From: Phytophthora quininea
Taxonomy: Eukaryota > Oomycota > Peronosporomycetes > Peronosporales > Peronosporaceae
Reading direction: 5' to 3'
Length of the DNA stretch: 64,000 bases
NCBI GenBank assembly: GCA_011947345.1
Contig: JAAVTG010001040.1
Location: 1 to 64,000 of the forward strand
Below are positions 11,767-23,076 of the stretch, one piece after another (the first letter of the stretch is position 1; each line of letters starts with the position of its first letter). A model generated the notes under the pieces. It saw nothing but the letters and a program-made list of their open reading frames with translations. It searched no databases and had not been told where the DNA came from. A program made the position numbers and the translations under genes.

Positions 11767-12750
11767 GCAGCTCTTTCAGCAAAGATCGCGTCACTCTTCA
11801 CCTCCTTTCCGCTCGTGGCGATGCCATCTCCAACCTACCGCTGGCGGGCGATCGACGTCCTCGTGAGCATGCGGCCGCGCTCTGCCCGAGAACGCTGCAT
11901 GGCAAACTTGGCTGGAGCAAGTAGGGAGCGGGCAATACTCTTGACAAGGACTCTTTTGGACGAATGCTAACTATGCCGACCAACTGTCGACACAAAATTG
12001 TTGGGCTTCTGGGCTTCATTTGGAAACGGGCATGGATGTTCCAACGGAGCAACTCTACCAGGTGCTAGTCGTCTGTCTAGACGCGGGCGACAGCGACGTC
12101 GTAAGTTGGGCCGTTCCTTAACCTCGAGAAGTTGTGCGTGCGTCTGGGAGCAGAGGCTAGCGACATTGTTGCCGTTGGCCTTGAGTGTTTCTGAGTGGAT
12201 ACGTTGGAGGGAGTTGAAAGCAGCGCCGTGACGCCGAAAACGCTGAATTTGCTCTTGTGTCTGCAGAACAGGTTGCAGTAAGAGATGAACTGGGAGGTGC
12301 GTTTGGGACGGCGCACACGGCCAAGGTTACCAAAATTGTGGCCCCATTCGAGGCCACTGAGATTCGCGTTGATCGGGAACACCAACCTAGCGTTAGTGTG
12401 CTTAATTAATGCAGGGCCGCAAGCAAGCCAACGGGGAGATCTCCGAAGGTGCGTTATTGGGCTTCCACACAAAACATGGAATAAGCGGGTCAGGCATCTT
12501 ATCATGACGCTTTCCAGCAACCTGATCGTCGACGCAAGGGAATTTAATTTCTTCTCAACGATGCATCAATATATACCGACCACGTCCAGTTGCTGCGGGT
12601 GCTGATTGTCCATCCTGAGCAGCTGCAGTCTGCACAGCATGAAGTGCAACGGGAGTTCTCATTCGATGGCGAGCAGGTTGAAACAAAAGTTTACGTGTTT
12701 GATGGCGTTCATGGAGGTGGAGAAACTCTTCCCACAAAGGAAGAAAGATC
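11767..12750 (+). pseudogene. Decayed coding region of unknown origin
   Basis: Several short plus-strand stretches in shifting frames read like real protein, for example MDVPTEQLYQVLVVCL near 12035, ASDIVAVGLECF near 12165, TPKTLNLLLCLQNRL near 12230 and AKVTKIVAPFEATEIR near 12325. They are separated by stops and frame changes. A further stretch near 12570-12780 (QLLRVLIVHPEQLQ) is open. Either this is one gene with introns and missing bases, or a dead gene; I could not assign a family. Confidence 0.3.
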
Positions 12751-12752
12751 AA

Positions 12753-13277
12753 TAGAGTCTCATTCAAGATCTTTGTTCAACTAACAAGGATGACCAGATT
12801 GCTATTTACAAGCTCGAGCGAGAAATCGCGAAGAGAGGTAACACCGGCGCCAGCAACAGTGTCAAAGGCCCGTCTGTGACTGGCCCTTCGACTGATCCTG
12901 CTTTGGCTGGGCCTTCGATTGCTGCTGCTTTGCCTGAGCCTGCCACTGAGCCTGCCACTGAGCCTGCAGTGACAGCTTCGGCTGAGCCTTTGATGAATCC
13001 TGTGACTGAGCATTTGACGGTTCCTGCGACTGATCCTGCGGTGGCAGCATCAGCCCAGCAGCCTCACGAGCCCAACTGGTGTAAGTTTCCAGGATGTAAC
13101 AGGCTCGAAGTGGTAGTGGACGGCGGGTGCTGCAGCAAACACAACAACAAAAACTGCAGCATGGAAGGATGCACACGTAACGTTCGAAGTGGTGGGCTAT
13201 TTAATAGGGGTTTCAAAATCGAGGTTTTCGCGGTTGATTTGACCTCGGCGGATTTGCTCAAATCCGCGCGTATTTAG
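12753..13277 (+). CDS. Cys-rich zinc-finger protein (WRKY19-like repeat), broken by Harbinger end
   Basis: An open frame without an early ATG begins after the stop at 12751. It contains a coiled-coil-like start (KLEREIAKRG), a repetitive Pro/Ala/Thr/Glu segment built on PATEP units, then two fingers of the type CxxxGCxxxxxxxGxCxxH: CKFPGCNR..GGCCSKH and CSMEGCTRN..GGL. Such fingers are common in oomycete proteins annotated as WRKY19-like. The second finger is interrupted where the Harbinger terminal repeat begins at 13206, so the last about 24 codons come from the transposon. The gene is probably disrupted. Confidence 0.5.
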
Positions 13278-13321
13278 GAGCCAGTCCCACTCTGATTTCG
13301 GGCTCTGTACCACTCCGTATT

Positions 13322-13369
13322 CGGACTTTGAAATCCACCAGCGTCGACACTGATGGATTTCAAAGTCCG
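13322..13369. repeat. Perfect 16-bp hairpin at the transposase start
   Basis: CGGACTTTGAAATCCA (13322-13337) is the exact reverse complement of 13354-13369, with a 16-nt loop. The transposase ATG (13353-13355) sits at the loop-stem border, so the first codons of the message are inside the 3' arm of the hairpin. Confidence 0.9.
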
Positions 13370-14641
13370 CCACTTACAAAAACGTTCAGATGCCTCGCAG
13401 GTCGGAGCGGCGGGGGTTCTCCGAGACCTGGACGCAGCTTGCGCCTACTTTCTCGCAGATGGTGACGAAGCCGAAGGCAACGCGATGTGGATAGCATTCC
13501 TGACGGTTTGGACGAGCAGATACCTGTACGATCGCATCGGCTCACCCCATCGGGGTAAAGACTTCAGCTCGCTAATGGCTTTATCGGACGGCGATTTTCG
13601 CCAGCTTACTCGTGTATCGAAGACCTCTTTTGTTGCATTGCATGACTACATCGAGAACTTCGCGGGCTTCCATGCTGCGGGCCCGAATGCGCACCATAAG
13701 CAACGGCCTGTTTGTCTGCAGCTTGCTGTTGGCTTGGCTCGCCTCGGCGAGAATGGTAACGGGGCCAGTATCGGAGAATTCCACAGAAACTTTGGCATCG
13801 CGACAGGCTCAGTCGTAGGCTTCACAATGCGAGTTCTACTAGCTCTTAAAGAAGTGCGAAGTGAGTGGATATCGTGGCCAACTGGAGATAGACGGCAAGA
13901 AATATCCGCTGTGATGGAAGCAGAGGGCTTTCCGGGATGTGTCGGGTTCATCGATGGGACTACACTGCCGCTATCGCAACGACCTGCCCAGGATGGTAGT
14001 AGCTACTGGGATAGGAAGAAGAGGTGCGTAAGCTTGTTGCGTGTGTAGTTTTCTGCTTCCAACACTAATTTTAAACCAGGTACTCCATATCAATGCAGGT
14101 AGTATGCGACTGCGACAAGAGAATTACAGCGGTGCATTGTGGCTGTCCTGGTTCTTGTGCAGATTCAAATGTTTTTAAACGCATGGGCTTATTTCGAGAG
14201 CAGCATAGCTTCTTTGGCTATGGAGAGTATCTTCTTACGGACTCTGCGTACCCATCATCGAGAACCGTGTTGCCGGCCTACAAGTCGCCATTAGCAGACC
14301 AACCTGACAACAGTGACTTTAACAACTACTTGGCGATGTCTCGTGTGAGAAACGAGCATACCATTGGAATATTGAAGGGGCGTTGGTCATCGCTACGTGA
14401 ACTTCGAAACCAGTTGCGGTCGAAGGAAGAGATGACTCATTTAATTGATTGGGCTATTGGGTGCTGTGTGCTTCATAATATGATGGCACGACTTGGTGAC
14501 GGATGGGAGAAAATGTTCTTAGAGCATAATCTCGATCGCAACACTGCTGATTTCTCCGAACATGAACTAAGTGGTTCAATCCGCGAGTTGATAAAGCCCA
14601 TTACGCTTCGGACCGATCGCCGCTTGCAAGAAACAGCGTGA
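13353..14641 (+). CDS. Harbinger DDE transposase
   Basis: This is a DDE_Tnp_4 family nuclease that cuts and re-joins transposon DNA. It has two exons, 13353-14023 and 14080-14641, with a 56-bp GT-AG intron placed in the KKR|YSI motif; the joined frame is 410 codons with no break. The catalytic acids are visible: D in VGFIDGTTLPL, D in LLTDSAYPSS and E in RNEHTIGILKGRW. The region before the first D is helical, as in other Harbinger nucleases. The ORF looks intact. Its own terminal repeat lies 147 bp upstream. The start is the ATG inside the hairpin; no earlier in-frame ATG was seen. Confidence 0.9.
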
Positions 14642-14989
14642 TCGATTTGGGTTCTTGTGCTGGTGTCGAGATCTCCTCGTGCTGAAATTGCTAAATCCCG
14701 CTTATGCGCAACTGCACCCGTCAAACGAGCCCGAAAAACGCGCCACTGAAGATGACAGACAACTGGTTCATTATACCGAGGCGAGAATAGCCTTCGTGGC
14801 GTCGCTACTGCTGCGCATGAAAGGTAAGCTGACTCAAGCGGTGTTTTTAACTGTTTGTGGAAGTTGTTGGATTACGGGGAGAGCTAAACAAAACGAAACA
14901 GACGAAGAGAAGGCCTGAGGGACAGCGCTCCGCTGATGATCGAGATGAGTTTGCTGCAGCCGGGGCGAGAGACACGAGCATGGAGGCGT
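14642..14989. other. Harbinger interior, no clear gene
   Basis: An 87-codon open stretch (14655-14918) reads NEPEKRATEDDRQLVH and then a hydrophobic run. It could be an additional transposase exon or leftover coding DNA. A possible splice donor (GGTAAG) lies at about 14822. I make no assignment. Confidence 0.3.
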
Positions 14990-16330
14990 TTACCGCTTAC
15001 GGGCTATGATCGACAGCACAAGAAATACAACCACCGGCCACGAGATCAACCTGCAATTGCTGAACCCTGAAGTGCGCTTCGAGAACCGGTTCTTGTCGGT
15101 GGAGGTGCTGGTGGTGGCGGGAGCCCCCATGAGCGGTTTCATTCAGCCGGGCTCCATGACGCTGATCCAAGCGCTGGCAAGGCCATATTCCTCCTGGCAA
15201 GCTGCAGGACAACGCTAGGATCTAGAACGTTAGAGAGACTCTGTATTCGGGTCTGCGCGGCGATGAGATCGATCTCGTCTAGCTGGCCGGACTCATCGAC
15301 CAGACGGACAACCGCATCCCGGCGCTGACGGTGCACAAGGCGTTCGAGTTCGCCAACACGTACGTGAATGCGCGACCGGAGGACCAACCGGACGAGGTGC
15401 GGGGCATCGCGGCGCTGCGCACGGAGCTGTTCCTTAATATTTTGGGTCTGGAGAACTGCGTTGGCACGATGGTGGGAAATGCCCTGCTGCGCGGTGTCTG
15501 TGGTGGTGAGCTAGCGTGTGACGGTGGGCGAGGTGTTGATGGGCGGTCGAAGCATATTGGTGGGCGTTCAAAACATTTTGTGTGATGAAATCTCCATGGG
15601 TCTGGACAGTGCCGCCACGTTCGACATCACCAAGTCACTGCGCACGTGGTGCCAGATATTGGGAGGATCGGTGATGGTGGCTTTGCTGCCGCCGACGCCT
15701 GAGGTAATGGAGCAGGTTGACGGTTTCTTGATGATTATCGAGGGATATAGTGAACCACGGCCCCCGGATGGAGATCTTGGACTGCTTCGAGGAGCGTGGT
15801 TTCATATGTCTGGCCAAGGGCGTGGCTAACCTAGCGCTCTCGAAACAGCAGTCAGACTTTGGCTTGGCTTTCATGCCCAGCACGATGCTGCTCCTCAACT
15901 GCCAAAAGTTTGTGGCTGCGTGGTTCCCCACTACTCTGCGGAAATCTAATCGAGGCGGTCATCGGCGTCGTCAAGGGCATGATCTACTTCATTGTCAGCT
16001 CGGCATACTACCTGCTCATGATCTTCTTCAGTATTGCTCTGTTCCAGCGTCAGGCGTGGCAGCAGATTATGATACTGTTGGAGTTGCCCAAGGTATTTTA
16101 CATACAATTCCGACAGAACTACATGTACGTGCGCGATCGCGGAGAGCGTGGTGCAAACATCAGTGAGCATGACAGTGTATTTCGTGGTGGGCATGTTCTT
16201 AAACTTCACGGGTAGGGTCACCCTGTTGTTCAAGAAGTAAATCATGTTATATCTGGTGCTATGCTTCCAGCATACCATTAGCGTCTACATGATGACCTGT
16301 CGCCGAGTATCACGGCGCGTCAAGATGTGG
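14990..16330 (+). pseudogene. Decayed PDR ABC transporter fragment inside the Harbinger element
   Basis: Pieces of a PDR transporter in the right order but in several frames and with stops: NPEVRFENRFLSVEVLV and the region before NBD1 (about 15050), the LGLENCVGTMVGNALLRGV block before the ABC signature (about 15440), Walker B CDEISMGLDSAATFDI (about 15590), LLPPTPEVMEQVDGFL (about 15690) and first-TMD hydrophobic segments (about 15970-16080, YYLLMIFFSIALFQRQ). Walker A is lost. It covers roughly the first half of a transporter and is clearly non-functional. It resembles a different PDR subfamily from the gene at 2900-7033. Its place between the two Harbinger genes suggests capture by, or insertion into, the transposon. 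Confidence 0.8.
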
Positions 16331-16851
16331 TGTTGATCAGAGTGCTTCTCCTTTGCATGTAATTGACGGCTAAGACGGACCAAGTGAAAATTTAGCTCCC
16401 AGTCTGTCGCGTTTACCCGGGGCTTGATTCCAAAGAGGAAAGTTTATTAATGAAAGATATGCAAACAGGCAAACTGAGCCGAGCTAACCTCTCTTGTGTC
16501 TTCATCCAGGCTCAGCAGTCATGCAGTCGTGGGCGTGTGCCAACGCCCATTAGGAGCCCGTGCAGTGTGCCCCTGATCCAATCCAGCGCTACGGCGTAAA
16601 CCTCTCCTTCGCTGGTAGGGATGGAGGCGCGTGCCTCGCCATCCCCAGTGCCTGCATTGGCCGAGGGCTTGGACTCACCGTGTGCTGACGCGACCAAAGC
16701 TTGAAACAGTGCCGTACGCTTGTCGACACAGTCACCTTTGTCGGTGATTCGCTTTGGGTGTAAGTGATTCTTTTTGCTGACCGTTCGCTGGTGGTTCGGG
16801 ACCGGCGGCCTTCGAATTACGACCGCTGTCTGGACGCCAGACTCTGGAGGG
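16331..16851. other. Harbinger interior left of gypsy insertion
   Basis: A minus-strand open frame of 137 codons (16512-16925) runs into the LTR, so only part of it predates the insertion. No known motif was seen. Positions 16847-16851 are GAGGG, one copy of the gypsy target duplication. Confidence 0.4.
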
Positions 16852-17157
16852 TGTAGTGCATTTGAGTATCCAGCTCGCTTTCCCACCATCGTGCCAAGAC
16901 ATGGCGTAAGCCATGCCCCGGACACTTTCCAACATCCACGAGAAGGATTACGGGCACTGGAAGTAGCAAAGCTTCCAAGACAAGAACAACGCCGTAAACG
17001 TGCCCTTCTCCTTGGCTCCCAAGGAGAAGCACAGCACGGCTAGTAGTTTTGAGACCTCCTCACTTTTACTTCTACGTCTAATACACTAGGCAACGTTCGT
17101 GCGGGATCGCCACCCGCATCGCGGCTTGTTGTTTTAGATTATTCCGGAAACACCACA
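16852..17157 (+). repeat. 5' LTR of gypsy element
   Basis: 306 bp, TG...CA boundaries. It appears identical to 22291-22596. Confidence 0.93.
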
Positions 17158-17213
17158 AAGAATTCTTTAGTGGACCTGCGTCCTGGCTGACAAGCCCTGC
17201 ACTCGGCTGAAGG

Positions 17214-20200
17214 ATGCGCCTCAGAACTCGACGCAGCGCCCAAGCCGACGCCGATGCTCCAGAAGATATGCCGAGCAATGCGCTACCAGTGTTCGCGCCG
17301 ATTGTAGCCCCTGAAGTGACATCAATCTCGCATGCCGCGCTGACCAAGTGGAAACGAGAACGACGGGAATACGAGGCGAAGATGCGCTCGCGCTGTCGTG
17401 CAACTGGTGAAAACTACGATTCGATCATTCAAGGCATCAAGGAGTCATTTAATGATGACCTCCTCTCGACTTTCTGCGAGTTTCAACTGGGTGTTGACGC
17501 TGATGATGTCACGGAGGAGATGCTGACGTCCGAGATTGACAAAATTATCGCCACTGTCAAGAACGGTGATCTCCCGGACATCAAGGCCCTCTTTCGGCGA
17601 GAATTGCGAATGAAGATGTCGGAATCTGATGTGACAGCACGTGTGATTTGCTACTTCTAACGATTCCGAGAGGTGGAAAAGGAGAACGGCCTCTCCAGCA
17701 TCTTCCAGGGTGCCGATGGCCGGAAGGAGAAATGCAAGCGCCTCGTTGCATCTCTGAGTCCACCGTCTTTAAAAGACGACGTTAAAAATGCGGTTCGATA
17801 CACGCATAAGACCGCCGGTACAGACCCGAAGGAGCTGTACAATTGATCCTTTCAAAAGCAACTGAACAGGAGCGACACTTTCAGAAGAACAAGAAGTCTC
17901 GTACAACAGAGCCAGGTAGTACTGGACCTGTTGCCAAGCCAGCTCCCTCGAAATCCAGTCAAAAGGTTCATCTGCCAAGGCCTCCAGCTCTGCCAACACC
18001 AACACGCGCGAAGTATTGCTGACATCTCACACTACTGCGAAGGAAAAGGCAAAGCCAAAGCCAAAACCTCCGTCTCCATGCCCGAAGTGCAACGAAATGC
18101 ACTGGATTCGCGACTGCCCCGCCTCAACTGAAGCACAGAAGGAGGAATTGCGGCAGAAATTACGTCGAGACCGCGAGAAGAAGAGCTCTGCGCGGCTGAA
18201 ACGATTTGGAGAATATTTGCCTACAGAGCAAAGAATGGTCACTCTCAATGGTGTGCTGTCCTTGCCATTTTGTGCTGATAGTGGTTCGGATCGCACCGTT
18301 ATTTGCCGCTCGCACTGGGAGCAGCTGAAGGCGCTGGACCCCAGTGTTGAGGAAACTGAACTTGAGCAACCTCTTCGTCAAGTTGCTTATGGACGTCGTG
18401 TGGTGATGACATCGAAGCAGGCCATGCTACATATCCGCATTGTTACTGTGGCTGGGCCTGTGGAGGTGAACGAATTGATACCTTGCCTAATTGTGGACAT
18501 TGATGATGATGAATTTATCGTTGGACGCGATTTGCTCCAAATGGGCATCGACGTCGACAGACAGCTCGAACAATTAGCTGGACATGGAACTGACGTTGAT
18601 GCTGACGATCCATTTGAGCTTGAAGCTGATGATCCTGTGGTGAGCTCGGCCGATCCAGTCAACGACGCAGCCCAGCCATCGGAACAAGGAGATGATGACG
18701 CCTTAAAAGCTGCTTTGGATGAACTAATTGAACGCGCTCTCACTAACGAGTTTCCTGTGGAAAAGCTGAACGAGCTCCGCACGATTGTAAACAAGTACGA
18801 CGTGTGGCGCACCGAGCTCCGCAACGACCCTCCTGCTCGTGTGACACCACTGGAGGTTCATCTCAAAAGTGGTGCTCATCCAGTTACATGTAAGCCGAGG
18901 AAGTATCCTCCCCATGTACGACAATTTCTTCGGAATTTTAACGCCCAACTTGTGTCACTAGGATTCGTCTACGAGAATCCGTCATCTCGGTGGGCTAGCC
19001 CAGTTTTTCCAGTAAAGGGCTCTGAGCTCATGGACCTACGGCAAACTATCGACTACCGCGCAGTCAATGACATGATGGACACGATTGCAGCAGTAATGCC
19101 GATCCTGGCAGTTGTGCTGGAGAACGCTAAAGGAATGAAGTGCTTTGGTCTGTTTGATCTTCTTAAGGGTTTCTGGCAATTACCTCTTGCAGAGGCTTGA
19201 CAGGAGTGGTTGTCCTACATGACCGATGAAAAGGTCTTTACCCCGCGGCGAGTTCCTCAAGGGAGCAGCGATTCTGCAGGTTTCTCCCAGCAGACGATGG
19301 AGAAATGCTTTGCAGACCTGCTGCATAAGCATCTCTTAGTGTGGATAGATGACTTGATGTTATTTGCTGTGGATATTGACACCTACCTGTTCAAGCTGGA
19401 GGAGTTCCTATCACTTGTGGACTCATTTGGCCTGAAGTTAAGCGTTAAAAAGTCAAGCTTGTTCCAGAAGGAGGTCAAATGGTGCGGAAAGGTTGTAAAC
19501 GAGCACGGCATTAAGCACGACCCCGCCAGGATCGAAACTCTTCTTGCGATTCCATACCCAGCCACAGCTGGAAAGCTCCAGCAATTCGTTTGTGCTGTTG
19601 GGTGGCTTCGTGAGTCTCTCATTAACTATGCACGCGTGGTCGCTCCGTTACAGCAACGTCTGGATGAAGCTCTTCAATCCACAAAGAGGACACGTCGTGC
19701 TGCAACAAATATCATGCTGGAGCTAACTCAAGCGGAAAAGACTTCCTTTGATGAGGTTAAATCCCTACTTGCAAATGCAGCAACTTCGGATTTCCCGGAC
19801 GACAAGGCAACTACTTGTCTTTTCACGGATGCTTCAGATGCTGGTTACGCGATTGTTGTCACCCAGATTGCTAAATACGACCCGAAGATGCCAGTGGTAG
19901 ACCAGCAGCACCGCCTTTTACATTGCATGAGCGGAACTTTTGCTGGAAGTCAATGTAACTGGACCGTATTGGAGAAGGAAGCTTTTCCGATAATCGCAGC
20001 AATTGACAAACTCGACTATTTGCTGCTCCGGCCCCAACCATTTCGACTTTATTGCGATCATCGAAACTTAGTACACATTTTCGCGCCCCATCACGGGGTC
20101 AAGAAACATGTACGGGGAAAACTCCTCCGCTGGGCGATGAAGCTGATGCCGTATCGGTATGTCGTGAATCATATAGCGGGCCCCGACAATGTCTGGGCCG

Positions 20201-22019
20201 ACATGATAAGTCGTTGGGCTGGTAATCATGCACCAACAGTAGTGACAAAGCGACTTCATGTGGATAACAGTGATGGATTGGAGCAGACAGAGCCGATGAA
20301 CGATATAGTAAACTCCGATCAAGTCCAACCAATGTCGCTTCGCCCGCTTGATGATGAAGCATTTGCTTGGCCGACGCTGCAGCAACTTGCGAAACTGCAG
20401 GATGCGCATGAAGTTCTTGATATTGCTGTTCGCAACGAGGATGGCTTATTTGTTGTCGACGGAAAATTATGGGTGCCTTCAGATGCAACTGATTTTATTT
20501 TACGTCTTTGCATTGTGGCACATTGTGGCGCCAGAGGACATCGAGGAAGTCGTGCGATGCTAACGCACATCCGCTCAATTTTCTGGATTGATGGTCTTTC
20601 CGCTATCGTCAACAAATTTGTCCAATCGTGCTTACTGTGTCTCCACGTAAAAGGAGGTAAAATCATTCCGAGACCTTGGAGTGAAAACATTGACTGCAAC
20701 GTACGCAATGGTGTACTGCACTTCGATTTCCTTTACATGGGAAAATCGTTTGGAGACAGCAGGTATTTACTGGCCTTGAAAGATCACGCGACTCATTTCT
20801 GTGAGCTGGTCGTAGCTGACTCTGCTGATAGTTCCGTGGTTACAGATGCCCTACTTAGTTGGCACTCTCGTTTCGGTCTTCCACCAATTTGGGTGAGTGA
20901 TAGTGGTTCCCATTTCAAAATGCGACTATCACAGAGCTTAGCCGCCGACTGCGAACTCAACAGAGTTTTACACCGGCATATTGCCAATGGATTAACGGCT
21001 CGGTTGAGAGAATCAACCGAGATATTCTACAAGTCATCCGAGCTCTCATTCTTGGTTACAAAGTAAGCTACAGGGATTGGGTTTACCTCGTTCCCATGGT
21101 ACAATCATCGCTCAACCATACAGCTGTGCCATCTCTTGGAAATAAAGCTCCAATTGAACTCTTTACGGGGCTTCCATGCCCTTCACCTCTGCAAGAGTTT
21201 CGAATCGGAGACGGCAACTTCCAGAAATTGCCAACAAATGCGGGCGCAATCGACCAATATCTCGTTCGCTTCCGTGAGAGCGTTGCAAAAATGCATCTTG
21301 CAGTTTACAACCAACGAGAAAAACAACGACTTCTCAACAAAAAGCGTGCACGCGGTGATAACTTGGTCAATTTCGAGGTTAGAGACTACGTTCTGCGCTC
21401 TCGTGTGGATGAAAAGCATGCTAACAAGCTTCAAGTCACTTGGATTGGCCCTTACCAAGTCACTCGTGCTGATAAATACTCCTTTGAGGTACAGCATCTT
21501 ATCACGGGTGAAAAAGTTGACGCACACTCATCGCGGCTAAAATTCTACGCAGATGCTAGTCTTAATGTTTCCGAAGAGCTGCGCGAACATATTGCTGCTC
21601 AAGGTATACTTCTTGCTGTGGATAAACTGGTGCAACACCGCTGGAATCCTGACATCAAGGACTACGAAATTTTAGTGCGGTGGCGGGGCCTCGACCCAAT
21701 TGAAGACTCCTTCGAGCCACTTCGCAGCTTGGCGACAGAAATTAAGCAGTTAATTTCTTCTTATGTCGATGCAGCCTCAGACAGCGACCTCCAAGACTTT
21801 GGCGCCGTTATTGTGATGGAGAATTTGCTTCTGGACGTGTTTCGTGGACCCCACGGCACGATCAAACTGAAACTGATGTTGCTAGAAGTCACGAAGTCTC
21901 GAGCCCAAATGCATCACAACTTCGTTCAAAAATGCACGGCAACGCCGATCACAACCTGTGACTGGAACGCATTCGGCGGACAAGGCCAGCCAACCACATT
22001 CCGCACGTGGCAGACGTAA
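17214..22019 (+). pseudogene. Gypsy gag-pol polyprotein, interrupted
   Basis: Gag starts at the ATG 17214. A short zinc knuckle (CPKCNEMHWIRDC) lies near 18080 and the aspartic protease motif (CADSGSD) near 18270. Reverse transcriptase has RWASPVFPVKG upstream and the active site as WIDDLML near 19345. RNase H starts CLFTDASDAGY near 19818. Integrase has an HHCC-like N-domain (about 20520-20640) and catalytic acids at HFDFLYMG and VSDSGSHF; the final Glu lies in the shifted frame after 20920. A chromodomain (DYEILVRWRGLDP, about 21660) ends the protein. Breaks: nonsense codons TAA 17658 and TGA 19198, and single-base omissions near 17843, 18010 and the A4 run at 20917-20920. The last three match the window-wide homopolymer pattern; the two nonsense codons do not. 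This copy is probably not autonomous. Confidence 0.88.
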
Positions 22020-22290
22020 GAAACGTTCTCATCCTGCCAAACCTGCAACCCCTGCTACTGCTGCTACTACCTCGCGAACAGTGCGCACTCGATCAATGGG
22101 ATCCACCAGCGAGCCGAGTCAAGCCAAAAGAACACTGGACACAGTACTCACCAACTACGACCCACGCCACCCCGACATCGCCGCACCAAACGCAATCGTT
22201 ATGCCAAGCTGAAGTCAAGCTACGATCCGTAGTGATTTCTGGTGATCATGGATAACGTCATTGCAGTGTGAAAGCAAGCTTTGGGGGCGG

Positions 22291-22596
22291 TGTAGTGCAT
22301 TTGAGTATCCAGCTCGCTTTCCCACCATCGTGCCAAGACATGGCGTAAGCCATGCCCCGGACACTTTCCAACATCCACGAGAAGGATTACGGGCACTGGA
22401 AGTAGCAAAGCTTCCAAGACAAGAACAACGCCGTAAACGTGCCCTTCTCCTTGGCTCCCAAGGAGAAGCACAGCACGGCTAGTAGTTTTGAGACCTCCTC
22501 ACTTTTACTTCTACGTCTAATACACTAGGCAACGTTCGTGCGGGATCGCCACCCGCATCGCGGCTTGTTGTTTTAGATTATTCCGGAAACACCACA
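22291..22596 (+). repeat. 3' LTR of gypsy element
   Basis: 306 bp and appears identical to the 5' LTR; it is followed by the target duplication GAGGG at 22597-22601. Confidence 0.93.
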
Positions 22597-22601
22597 GAGG
22601 G

Positions 22602-23076
22602 GATCCGCTGGTTGTACCTCGCGCAGGATCAGATATGACCGCTGCACTAAACTTGTTACACAATCGTCAGGAACAACATCAAACCCAAGAGGAACAGACC
22701 CGCCAGGAGCAGCGGCAGCACCAGTCGCACGGAGAGCGGCAACCATGTTGGCTGAAATCAGCAGGAAAAGGGGTCCCCGCCATCGCGACAAACAGCTAGA
22801 TCAATACCAAAACAAACGAAAGTACCGGATCCAAGTAGCAAGCAGTATCCGGCGGCGGTATCGCCACCACCGCGCCTGGCAATCAGCAGTAAAAGCAAGC
22901 AAGTAATATACAACGGGCAGCATTGGTGGTGATTTGGCAATAAATACCACGGCCGCCAAGCACCTGCACGGGTGGCAACCAACCCAGCGACAAAAGATCC
23001 GGCGGCATGATGGAGGCTTAGGCCCCGGCGTCGCAAGCAAGCACGAGACAACAGCATTATGGCAGTGGCGGCGGTG
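22602..23076. other. Harbinger interior right of gypsy insertion, no gene seen
   Basis: This was contiguous with 16331-16851 before the retrotransposon landed. Short minus-strand ORFs (72-99 codons) contain hydrophobic runs but no recognised motif. Confidence 0.4.

Larger units (their letters stand above)
16852..22596 (+). mobile_element. Full-length Ty3/gypsy LTR retrotransposon with chromodomain
   Basis: This 5,745-bp element has 306-bp LTRs that begin TGTAGTG and end CCACA. By eye I find no difference between them. It is flanked by a perfect 5-bp target duplication GAGGG (16847-16851 and 22597-22601). A purine-rich GGGGGCGG precedes the 3' LTR. The domain order is gag, zinc knuckle, protease, reverse transcriptase, RNase H, integrase, chromodomain, as in Ty3/gypsy elements. 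The identical LTRs imply very recent insertion into the Harbinger element. No convincing tRNA primer-binding site was recognised next to the 5' LTR. Confidence 0.93.

Noticed and set aside
16512..16925. 137-codon minus-strand gene left of the gypsy element
   Set aside because: The ORF crosses the LTR boundary at 16852, so its N-terminal part is retrotransposon DNA and the rest shows no motif.
17158..17200. tRNA primer-binding site after the 5' LTR
   Set aside because: No TGG-initiated stretch complementary to a tRNA 3' end that I know lies at the expected place.
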